From NCBI RefSeq assembly GCF_000313135.1, contig NW_004457367.1, forward strand, positions 48,503-87,694: a stretch of DNA of 39,192 bases, given 5' to 3'. This DNA comes from Acanthamoeba castellanii str. Neff (Eukaryota > Discosea > Longamoebia > Acanthamoebidae). This document shows, piece by piece, positions 21,358-29,220 of the stretch (its first letter is position 1; every line of letters begins with the position of its first letter). The position numbers and the translations under genes are program-made. A model generated the notes under the pieces. The model was not told the DNA's origin. It made no database searches and saw only the letters and a program-made list of their open reading frames with translations.

Positions 21358-22070
21358 GTATTATTGGCCCACCCACTCACCCACCATGGGGCGGTGAGTT
21401 GTACCACTGCCGAAGAGCGAAGGGTGAAATTGGGGGGGGGTTGTTTCGTACAACACGGCACGGCGTTGTTTGTCTCTCTCCTCGCTGCCCCTGATCTCCA
21501 ACGCACCAGCCGCTGATCGTTGTGTGTCGTGCAGGTGCACTCCCGGGAGCACACTCGCTTTTTGACAGCGTCCCTCGAGGACTTGCGGTACAGCGACGTC
21601 CCGCAGTTGCTGGCCGCATACAAGGCCCTCGCTGCTGCTGCTGCTGCTGCGCCTTCCCCGCCGCCGGGGACTGCGACTGAGCAAGGTTCGTCGTCATTCT
21701 TCAGGCTGCTCCAGTTCTATCCAAGTCTTTAATCTTCACGCGGCCCCTTTCTCCAGCTGCCGACGTGGCCGAGAACGCCGGGTCGTCAGAGGGCGAGTCC
21801 CTCGTGGTGGTGAAAGTGAGGTGCGCTGGCGCCGAGGAGAACGGCAAGCTCTTTCGCATGGTGTCTTTCTCTCCGCGTGCCGGCATAGAAGGCCTGCGCG
21901 CTGCCATCGCGGGGCGATTGGCACAGAAGCCAGAAGGGGACGATCAAGCCGGCCTGGCGCAACCAGTTGTGGGTAAAATCGTGCTCCTGCCCGATGTTGC
22001 CCTGGAGTGCAGTGCTGATGTGCTGCTCCTCCAACCTGGCGACTGCTTGGAAGTCACCTTGTCCATATAA
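14977..22070 (+). CDS. LRR / CUE-like / VPS9-domain Rab5-type GEF, 23 exons
   Basis: Exons: 14977-15631, 15850-15983, 16159-16644, 16834-16954, 17042-17118, 17224-17333, 17457-17592, 17743-17887, 18005-18090, 18234-18314, 18443-18530, 18609-18696, 18960-19213, 19370-19499, 19637-19684, 19849-19959, 20073-20281, 20417-20494, 20729-20834, 20934-21060, 21152-21289, 21535-21685, 21757-22070 (1290 aa). Residues 1-218 are low complexity (Q/H-rich, then E/K-rich, then A/G/S/T-rich). About ten plant/Ras-type leucine-rich repeats ([12 protein letters not shown] type) span 225-450. A CUE-like helix set ([18 protein letters not shown], 492-509) follows. Residues 640-985 resemble the region before VPS9 in ankyrin/VARP-type GEFs ([13 protein letters not shown]). 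VPS9 lies at about 985-1095: [49 protein letters not shown]. The C-terminus (1195-1290) looks ubiquitin-like/PB1-like. VPS9 domains activate Rab5-family GTPases on endosomes. Introns 10 and 11 use GC donors. The start of exon 17 (20073) was chosen to keep phase. Confidence 0.85.
15816..15848 (+). repeat. (GC)n-(GT)n run before an acceptor in the VPS9 gene
   Basis: A CG alternation followed by a TG alternation fills the space usually taken by a polypyrimidine tract and ends directly in the CAG acceptor at 15849. Alternating purine-pyrimidine sequence of this kind can adopt Z-DNA. Confidence 0.85.
16964..17018 (+). repeat. 7-bp (CTCGCCT)n minisatellite in a VPS9-gene intron
   Basis: Seven to eight units of CTCGCCT make up most of the 87-nt intron 16955-17041. 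The array supplies the pyrimidine content upstream of the acceptor. Confidence 0.9.
17652..17730 (+). repeat. (ACAC/GCAC) array in a VPS9-gene intron
   Basis: Imperfect CA and GCAC units with interspersed ATGCACGC fill the centre of the intron 17593-17742. Confidence 0.85.
18721..18810 (+). repeat. (CA)n array in VPS9-gene intron 12
   Basis: Interrupted CA repeats occupy about 90 bp just downstream of the donor in the 263-nt intron 18697-18959. A complementary TG run lies downstream in the same intron. Confidence 0.9.
18857..18889 (+). repeat. (GCT)n trinucleotide run in VPS9-gene intron 12
   Basis: About eleven GCT/CTG units lie between the CA and TG arrays of the same intron, in what would be the loop if those arrays paired. 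Confidence 0.9.
18899..18943 (+). repeat. (TG)n array in VPS9-gene intron 12
   Basis: A nearly pure TG run of about 45 bp lies 16 nt before the TAG acceptor. It is the reverse complement of the upstream CA array in the same intron. Confidence 0.9.
19547..19570 (+). repeat. (CTG)n run in a VPS9-gene intron
   Basis: Eight CTG units lie in the intron 19500-19636. Confidence 0.9.
19767..19795 (+). repeat. (TCAC)n microsatellite in a VPS9-gene intron
   Basis: Seven TCAC units lie in the intron 19685-19848. Confidence 0.9.
19979..20072 (+). repeat. CCACCAGCCAC-type minisatellite in a VPS9-gene intron
   Basis: Degenerate CCACCA/GCCACC units run through the intron 19960-20072 up to the AGCAGCAGCAAG acceptor region. 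The many AG dinucleotides make the exact acceptor uncertain; phase favours 20072/20073. Confidence 0.8.
20628..20694 (+). repeat. (CATC)n microsatellite in a VPS9-gene intron
   Basis: About fifteen CATC units end in CCTC variants inside the intron 20495-20728. The complementary frame encodes only a WMDG repeat and is not a gene. Confidence 0.9.
21301..21357 (+). repeat. (TTC)n microsatellite in a VPS9-gene intron
   Basis: About eighteen TTC units lie soon after the donor of the 245-nt intron 21290-21534. This is a long homopurine/homopyrimidine mirror repeat of the type able to form triplex DNA. Confidence 0.9.
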
Positions 22071-22232
22071 TCATCACCAACCATCACCGCGCATAAAAGC
22101 CACTTCTTCCCTTACTGCTGCTGCTAAATGAACAGAGATATGTATTGTATCCCACGACGCCCTCTTGGTCAGGTGTTGCATCACAGGCAGGTGGTGATGT
22201 TGGGGTGGTGCTGCTGTTTCCCGTGGTGGTGG

Positions 22233-23727
22233 CTACGTAAGGAGCGGTTCGGGGCTCAACTCTGCCGCTGCGGGGAGTACGGCCAAGTGCTGGGACGAGG
22301 AGGACGAGGAGTGGTCGTGCGTTGGGACTCCGCCACGTTGAAGCTGCCGCGGATCCCTTTCTTCCGCTGGGACCCTTAGCCGGTCGGGGTTGGTCGGCAT
22401 CTGGCCCAGGTCTGTGGGCACACCGAAGGCAAATGGAGGTGGTTCTTTGCGTAGGGCGGCGTAGGCGGCGTAGGCCTCCATGAGGCGCTCCAGAAGGGCC
22501 GCCTCCTCGGCCCGCTCGGCAGCCGAGCGCTGCGCTGACGGCGGGGCGGACAACGTGAGCTCTTCGTTGTGGATCCCCTTCGGTTCACCATCATCACCAC
22601 GCCTACCGGCCTCTTCTTCTTCTTCGCCGGAGGGTTCGCCGAACACTGGAGAGGTGCAGATCTCCATCTCTGTCAGCCATTCCAACGGGAGCAGGTGAAG
22701 AGGGAGGTGAAGAGGGTGCGATTGCGTGCCTTCTGTGAACCGAGGCTGCTGTTCTTCTTCTGAGTTGGTGTGGCGGTGCTCCTCGTTCAACTCGATCTCC
22801 TGCAGGAGCGCATGGAGGGCAGAGTTCTCTCGCGCCCCAGCCGCTTGAGCCTGCTGCAGCTCCTGCTCCTTCACGGACGTGTCCGCCTCCTGTACCGTTG
22901 GCTCGGCTGGCACGCCTGGGTCAACTGTCCGTTGTGCCCAGCACACACACGTTGACAGGCAAGAGAGTTGAGACAGAGCCGGTGAGGGAGAGAGAATGCC
23001 GCAGGCGCACCTGTGAGGGTGGTGGGGGCCACCTGCTGCGGCGGCTGCTGCTGCTGGGGGTCGTTGTCGCCCAGGAGCTTGCGCAGGTGGTCGGACGACG
23101 AGGAGGAGTAGGCGTGACGCCCGAGGGCCGGCAGCGGCTTCTTGTTCACCCGTCGGGTAACCGACGTGCCGCCCAGCGCCGCCTTCACCTTGCTGCCCAC
23201 CACCCGCCACCACCCCAGGCCCTGTAGTGAGTACTTGGCCACGGGCTGCTGCAAGGAGGGAGTGCGCACCTGCCCAGCGAGTTCTTGTGTTGGTGCTGCT
23301 GCTGGGGCTGCTGCTGCCCGGGGAGCTGTTCGCGCAGGGGAGCCAGGCCGGGGTTCATGCGGCGGATGGTCTCGAACATGACCTTGGCCGTGTTGGCGTT
23401 CATGTCCACCTCCGGCACCACCTCCTCCTTTGCCTCCGCCCCTCCGTCGTCGTCGTCGTCGTCGTCTTCACGAGACTGGACCGCGGTGGTGGTGGGCTTG
23501 GCGGGTCCCTTCCTGGCGGTGGTCTTGGTCATGAGGGACCCCAGTTCGGCCCCTGCCATCCGTTCGCGAGCCCTCGCCAGCACCTCTCGTGAGGACAGCC
23601 TCTCCACCGCCCCCGGTTGCGTGGCCCCCTCCGCCAGCAGAGGCAGCACCAGCAGTACCAGCACCACCAGCATGGCCGGCCACAACCAGGCATGCGCCGC
23701 CTGGGGCACTCTCCGTGACGACCCCAT
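22233..23727 (-). CDS. hypothetical secreted protein, 3 exons
   Basis: Exons in gene order: 23727-23270, 23192-23011, 22924-22233, giving 443 aa. The N-terminus MGSSRRVPQAAHAWLWPAML leads into VVLVLLVLPLLAEGATQ, a clear signal peptide or N-terminal anchor with a likely cleavage site after AEG. The remainder is hydrophilic: a seven-Asp run near residue 90, Q/P-rich segments, a basic block (TRRVNKKPLP), helical segments (SALHALLQEIELNEEH; ALLERLMEAYAAYAALRK) and a serine run. I recognise no domain. The first intron (77 nt) was placed to bring KVKAALGGTSVTRR into frame, using acceptor GGTGGGCAG; a 21-nt alternative breaks the phase. The 3' end may hold a further undetected intron. It converges on the VPS9 gene with 162 bp between stops. 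Confidence 0.55.
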
Positions 23728-23805
23728 CTCTGACCTGCAGCACTAAGTACCCCGCTTGATGCCCCGCCGTGTGTTGGCCCCGAAGCTTTTGTTTTTTTGG
23801 GTGGG

Positions 23806-23813
23806 TGACGTCA
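23806..23813 (-). promoter_or_regulatory. CRE-type palindrome TGACGTCA
   Basis: The full 8-bp cAMP-response-element palindrome lies 79 bp upstream of the start codon of the secreted-protein gene. bZIP factors of the CREB/ATF type bind this sequence in many eukaryotes; use of the site here is an inference. An 8-bp match can occur by chance, but the promoter position raises interest. Confidence 0.35.
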
Positions 23814-23920
23814 GCAGCCCTTTCCTTTATTGGAAAATAAAAGACGGCCACACCCTTGGGGTTGGGCGGATGGGGGGCAGCTCTCTCTCTCTATGTACAC
23901 GCACCTATGTACGTCCGTCC

Positions 23921-23943
23921 GTACGTCCTGCTGGAGGACGTAC
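23921..23943. other. perfect inverted repeat (9-bp arms, 5-nt loop)
   Basis: GTACGTCCT and AGGACGTAC flank the loop GCTGG. It lies about 180 bp past the stop codon of the transcription-factor gene and 194 bp before the start of the secreted-protein gene. It could be a 3' end RNA hairpin or a dimeric protein-binding site; neither is shown. Confidence 0.5.
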
Positions 23944-24124
23944 GTAGTCGTAGAGGCGGACTAGTCGGGGAGTACCGACTGCGTTGGCGCTCAAGCAAGA
24001 GGCTGATGGGCCTCATGATGATGATGGTGATGGTGATGGGACTGGAAGTAGAAATGATGCGGGCTGGCGGGCTGCTCAATGAGGCTGTTGGATTGGAGAG
24101 CTGGTGGCTGGTTGGGTCGCGTTC

Positions 24125-26187
24125 TCACTGGAAGGAGAACTCGAGGTTGATGAAGTCCTTGTAGAAGCCGTCAATGTTGTGCAGCTCGGCCTCGTAGGAG
24201 CACGACGTGCACACACAGCTCTGTGAGGCGTAGGGAATGCGCGTGTAAGTATCATCATCATCATCATCAACTACCATTGGGGGCGCGTGAGTACCTGGAA
24301 GGAGGCAGCGGCCTCGTTGGGGTTCTGGGCACGTTTGGGGGGCGGCGGGGTGCGGGAGGCCAGGAGGGCGAGGAGGGAGCCCAGGGCCTGCAGCCGATCG
24401 GTGCCGTACTTGCGCAGCACGCGCCTGATCGCCATCGAACGGTCGAAGGACGGCAGGGCCGCGTAGGAGCGGAGGAAGGCACCCGCCGCCGCCTCCACCG
24501 GGTCCTCTTCCGACGCCGGGGCCACCGGCGAAGCTCCCTGGCTCGAGGCGCTGGCGACCGGGCCGGCAGCCGCGTGCGGGGTGCGCAGACGCGGGTCGCG
24601 CAAATGTTGGAGCTGCTGCTGCTGGTGGTGGGGCTGCTGCTGATGGGAATGGTGGTGGTGGGCCGACGACGAGGACGACGCGCAGGCGGGCGAGCACGGG
24701 GACGCCGATGAGCCCGGCAGCGGCGGCGATAGCGGATCATCGGCGGCAGGCTGGGGCCGCTGGGTCTGCAGGGTCGGTGCCGGGAAGAAGGCCGGCATCT
24801 CCTTCACGTCGGCCTGCTGCTGCTGGTGGTGGTGCTGCTGCTGGTGGTAGGGGGGGTTGAACTGCTGGTGCTGCAGCTGCAGCTGCTGCTGGTGTTGGTG
24901 TTGTTCGGGACCCGGGACGAAGGAGGCCGGCAGGAAGGAGTGGGGAAAGGCGGCCGGCAGGTCCATGAGCATCATCAGCTGCGGGTCCTCGAGAGGCGAC
25001 ACCAGGAACGCGTTCCCATCACCCACCTGCTGCTGCTGCTGCTGTTGGGACTGTTGGTGGTGCTGGGGCGGCGGCGCGTGCGGCTCGTAGTGGTGGAGCA
25101 GCTGTTGGGCGGGGGCGGCGGGGGCTGTGTCGGTGCCGTCGTTGTCGCGGGGCACGAGGCGGCAGCGCTTGGAGAGGGCGCCGATGGCGTGGGCGTGGGC
25201 CAGCTGGGCGCGCTCGATGCGCTGCGTGCACTCGAGGAGCATGTCGCCCAGGGTGCGCTTCCGACGCACCACGCGCTTGCGCGACGAGCGCGGCTTGGAG
25301 ATTACCTGGATCGGCTCCGTGAGGGCCTCCAGCACCACCGACGCCATCGAGGCCGGCTCGAGGCCGGTGGCCGGCGAGGGCGCGCCCGACGGGGGCAGCG
25401 ATGACGTGGTGGCCGGCGATTGGTCGGCGCTGGCCTCGGGGCTCGGGGGTGGGGTGAAGGCGCGCACGTGGGCGACGAAGAGGCGGTTCTGGTGCTGCGA
25501 GCTCAAGGCCCGCACCCGCGCGGTCAGCACCGCCGAGCGGCCGTCGTCGGCCACCCGCGTGGCGATGACGTCCAGCGGCGGACGCTGCACGAAGGGCACC
25601 GCGCGGCCGCCCTCGCCGTCGTAGCGCAGCCGCACCTCCATCTCGAGCCCGCGCAAGTCCGTCACCATGGTGCCGGGGGCGGTGGGCGACAACGACGACG
25701 ACGCGTCGTGGTGGTGGTGGTGGTGGTCGTGGTAGTCGTCGTCGCCGTCGGAGCGGACCTTGCCGCAGCGGCGCTCGCTGAGGCGGCACTCGCGCTTGGG
25801 GGCCTTGAGGGGCGGGGCCGGGAGGCGCACGTGGATGGAGAAGGGCACCTGCTTGACGATGACGTGGACCTCCTTGGTGACGCCGTTCTCCGTCACGGTC
25901 TCGCGGCACGGCTGGGCGAGCTCGATCGAGACGTCGAGGCGCTGGGCCAGCGGGCGGGGGTGTACCACGAGGCGGTGGTACAGGTCGGCGTCGCCGTTCG
26001 GTCCGTCCTGACCGTCGAGCCGGTGGTGGGGGCCTAGACCGGGGCGCCCCTCCCCCCTCCCCCCGCCATGGTGCCGGCAATCAATTTCGTCTTCGCCTCC
26101 TACGGCGCATCCTCCGCCGCCGTCGAGCGGGAAGGAGTGCCTGCCCGATGGCAGGGTCGCAACGCCAGCGGCGGCGTGATGGTACAT
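24125..26187 (-). CDS. putative transcription factor with Rel/STAT-like (CudA-like?) core, 2 exons
   Basis: Exons in gene order: 26187-24295 and 24220-24125, with one 74-nt intron, giving 662 aa. Residues from about 80 to 300 form the folded part: LDVSIELAQPC, a His run (HDHHHHHH), MVTDLRGLEMEVRLRY, AVLTARVRALSSQHQNRLF and VAHVRAF, then EPIQVISKPRSSRKRVVRRK. A beta-rich region closing on a PIxVxSKP + basic cluster is the pattern of p53/Rel/STAT-like immunoglobulin-fold DNA-binding domains, including amoebozoan CudA-type regulators. I assign this by pattern, not by a confirmed family match. The C-terminal half is rich in Q, H and P (polyglutamine, QHHQQ) as in activation domains, then a helical LRSYAALPSFDRSMAIRRVL block. 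The last exon adds CVCTSC and a conserved-looking acidic tail (GFYKDFINLEFSFQ). No other in-frame start looks better than the ATG at 26187. Confidence 0.55.
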
Positions 26188-26879
26188 CGTCTCGGTCGGC
26201 GAACGGAGGAGGAATGTTCGGGGCTGGGGTGGGGATCGAGGGACTCGTGGTAGTCGTCGGGGGGTTGTGTAGGTGCGGAGGTGGGCTTTGGCGAGAGAGC
26301 GAAAGCGAAAGCGACGGAGAAGATGAAGAAACTTACTCGAGAGAGGGGATTGATTTAGGCTCCTAAAGGTTTAAGAGCGGTGATGGGTGGTGGGCACGTA
26401 GATGAAGAGGTCGACAGTCTGTCTTGGAGTAGAGAGAGCTTGGTCTCTCTCTTGTCGGTCAGAGGGTCGCGGCCAGCAGTGGCCAATGAGCGCGGTGTGA
26501 CGCGAAAGCGAAGGGGGGGGCTGGTGGGCTGGGGGTGCGTGGAGGTGTGGTGGGCACTTGGGCGGTAAGGAACAAGTTCTAACGCCAAGCAAGTAAATAA
26601 ATACGCGGCCGAAAAAGACCCGTTGCTGGACAAGCGCGATTGGGCCACGGGGGTTGGGTTTCGGAGTTGGCGGACCGAGACTTGCCTTGTAGGGAAGGTT
26701 TGGGAGCGTTCGGTGGAGGATTCGGGAGAGATATAGCTCCCGTAGTGGGGGAACTGGTGCTCTGCATACCTGGGGTACCAGAGAAAAGGGAGACGACGAA
26801 GTGCCGTTGCCTGTCCTCGACGAATGGCAATAGCCGGCCATGTGCCGCCCTTTCCGGGAAATCTTGGTTGGTTCGCGAT
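26188..26879. other. intergenic region upstream of the transcription-factor gene
   Basis: This 692-bp gap contains the 5' region of the transcription-factor gene and the 3' region of CDK11, both on the minus strand. A purine-rich block (26284-26345, with GCGAAAGCGAAAGCGAC) reads as a pyrimidine-rich stretch on the coding strand and could be an initiation region. A 136-codon plus-strand frame (26640-27050) runs antisense into the last CDK11 exon; it has no recognisable features and I do not call it a gene. Confidence 0.45.
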
Positions 26880-28988
26880 TCAAAACCTGAGCTTGAACCC
26901 GGTTGGCTGGTGACCGTAGGGGTCGATGCCCAGCGCGGCGTGCGCGTCCGTCGAGTCGCTCAGGAGGTGGGCGCCAAAGAGGCCGCCCTCCACACCCGGC
27001 GAGTTCGGGCGAGGCCGCGTGCCCTGACCAAGAGAGCAGTGCCCACATGACAGACGCGTGGTGAGACGACACACTAGCGTGACGGTCGCACGGCGTGTGC
27101 GGTGAGAGTGCGGCTGCTGGTTTACCTCGTGGAGGGAGGGGAAGGTCTGGATCATGCCGGGCTCGCGCGGGAGAGGGGGTTCGGTGAAGTAGCGGTGGGA
27201 GAGGGCCTCTCGCGCGGTGATGCGCTTCTTGGGGTCGTAGGCCAGGAAGCTCATCAGCAGATCGAACCCCGCGTCGGTGGTGGCCGAGAACATCCTTTGC
27301 CGTATCGCCGACGGGTACGTCTGCAACACGATTGTCGTGAGTCCAATGGGCGATCGATGATCACCGATCGGCGATCATCGACGCTCGTCGGTGCGGGTGG
27401 TGGGCGGGTGGAGGGCAATGGTGAGGGTACCTTGAACTTCATCTTCTTGACGAAGGGCAGCTCGCTGAAGCCGGGCCACACGTCGTCGTTGGGCGTGCCG
27501 AGCATCTTGAATATTTGGTCGATCATCTGGAGCTCTGTCTGGGCCTTCATGAGGGGCTCCTTGCAGAGCATCTCGGCAAAGATGCAGCCCACCGCCCACA
27601 TGTCGATCTCCCACGAATACTCCTTGGCCCCGAGGAGAAGCTCGGGCGCGCGATACCTGTTGGCAACCACAACAACAACAACATCACCACCAACGCGGAG
27701 GCGGACAAGCCGCGACATTTCAAGCCACTGCGCGCGCTACACGGATCAATCGGCCGCTTGGCGAGGTACCAAAGAGTGACGACGGGCTGGGTGTAGGGGC
27801 GCAGCGGGTCGCCGTAGTGCCGGGCCAGGCCAAAGTCGGCCACCTTGAGGATGCCCTTGCTCGACAGCAGCAGGTTCGACGTCTTCAAGTCTCTGATGCG
27901 GGCAAGAAAGTGAGCGCGAGACTGCGAAGAGGAGGAGGAGGAGGAGGAGGAGGAAGACGAAGACGAAGAAGAGGAGAAAGAAGAGGAAGAGGAAACAGCG
28001 GAAGCTCTTCATGCCACGTCAAAATTTCCGTGATTGTAGTGTTGTGTAGTGTGCGCACCTGTGGAGGTACCAGTTGTCGTGGATGTAGGCGATGGCCTCC
28101 AGGAGCTGCTGGAGGAGGCACTTGATCTCGGACTGGAGGAAGGGGTCGCGCATGGCGGTCATGAGGTCCTTGAGGTCGTGCTCGAGGAACTCCATCACCA
28201 GGTAGAACGAGTTGGGGTCCTTCCCGATCACGATCTCCTTGGCCCGCACCACGTTCGGGTGGTCCATCTCCATCAGCACCGCCAGCTCCCGCAGCGCCGT
28301 CACCGGGAACGACTCGTCGCCCTTGATCTTGAACTTCTTCAGCGCCACCACCTCCCCCGTCTCCTTGTCCTTCGCCCGGTCTGCGCTCGCACCGCGATGA
28401 CGACGAATAACGGAGCAGGAGGAAAACGTAGAGGAGAGTGAAGAGGAAAAGGAGAAGGAGAAGGGTGAGAAGAGAGTAGAGGCCGACATGATTGACGTCT
28501 CCAAAGGGGGGGGGAGTGGCGGGGGGAGGGGTGTGCGTACGGACGACGCCATAGGCGCCCTCTTGGATGCGGTTGAGGCGCTCGTAGTGGTCCACGGAGC
28601 GGCAGCTGCGCATGGCGGCCACCAGGACCGGCAGGCCTGCTGCTGCTGCACGCAGCGGCGTTCCCTGGGGGCTGGCAGCTCGCTGCCCCGGGCTCGCCCC
28701 CTTTGGCGGCACCGACGATGAGGACGAGGACGAGGACGACGGCGAGGGCGCACGTGGGGCAGGCGAGGCTGGTAGGCCGTTGCCGGCAGTAGGCGTCGCT
28801 CCGCCCTCCTCTCGCTCTTTGCCGCCACTGCTGCTGCGAGCCCTCTTGGTGCCCACCGCGGGCGGCGTGTGCTCATCCTCCGCATCGTGTGCTCTACGTT
28901 TCGTGCTGCCGCTGGGAGGACTTAGACCCACGATTGGTCCGCGCCCTCTTGGCCGGCTTGGTTGCTGCTGGTCCTCCATCTCCATCAT
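26880..28988 (-). CDS. CDK11: CDK11-like (PITSLRE-type) protein kinase, 6 exons
   Basis: Exons in gene order: 28988-28541, 28380-28059, 27892-27770, 27656-27431, 27320-27126, 27023-26880, giving 485 aa. The first 130 residues are low complexity (P/S/A-rich with KRAR basic patches, likely nuclear). The kinase domain starts at [19 protein letters not shown]; the ATP lysine is in VALKK (K164), the cyclin-contact helix reads PVTALRE (175-181) where animal CDK11 has PITSLRE, the catalytic loop is LHRDLKTSN (D258), DFG is at 276-278 and the activation segment runs through [39 protein letters not shown] and [13 protein letters not shown] match CDK11 rather than CDK1/2. CDK11 with cyclin L acts in transcription and splicing. 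The start at 28988 (MMEMEDQQQ) is the first ATG; the promoter must lie within 84 bp or inside the SDS22 3' end. Confidence 0.92.
27921..27995 (+). repeat. purine-rich (GAG/GAA)n tract in a CDK11 intron
   Basis: GAGGAGGAG units pass into GAAGACGAAGA and GAAGAGGAG. On the coding (minus) strand this is a polypyrimidine tract directly upstream of the exon 3 acceptor at 27893. Confidence 0.85.
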
Positions 28989-29072
28989 GAACAAGACCAA
29001 CAATTCTTTTCCTTTTCTTTTCCCGATGCTTTTTTGTTGGCCAACTATTTCCTTTCTTTTTCGGCCGACACG

Positions 29073-29182
29073 TCAGTGAGGCAGCGTGGCGGAGTCGAGT
29101 TGAGCCAGCGAGGGCAGTGCAGCCACCACCTGACCACCACCGAACGTTCCGGGCTGGTGAGTTGATGTTCGGGTGGTGCTGT

Positions 29183-29220
<38 letters not shown>

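Larger units (their letters stand above)
23728..24124. promoter_or_regulatory. intergenic region between secreted-protein and transcription-factor genes
   Basis: This 397-bp gap holds the 3' region of the transcription-factor gene and the promoter of the secreted-protein gene, both on the minus strand. It contains a perfect TGACGTCA at 23806-23813, an AT-rich patch (23822-23842, TTTATTGG then AAAATAAAAG), a CT run at 23880-23892 and a short perfect hairpin at 23921-23943. A CATGATGATG-type run lies near 24012-24030. No other gene is supported. Confidence 0.5.

Noticed and set aside
23249..23269. a 21-nt GT...AG candidate intron in the secreted-protein gene
   Set aside because: It is too short for splicing and leaves the next segment out of phase; a 77-nt intron to 23193 solves both.
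25019..26080. 353-codon minus-strand frame rich in P, R and H
   Set aside because: It overlaps the transcription-factor gene in another frame of the same strand; the composition is that of a GC-rich shadow frame, while the chosen frame is longer and has domain-like segments.
26640..27050. 136-codon plus-strand frame in the CDK11 3' region
   Set aside because: It has no recognisable domain and overlaps the last CDK11 exon in antisense.
27102..27779. 225-codon plus-strand frame antisense to CDK11
   Set aside because: It is a shadow of kinase exons 3-5; no recognisable motif and it crosses three introns.
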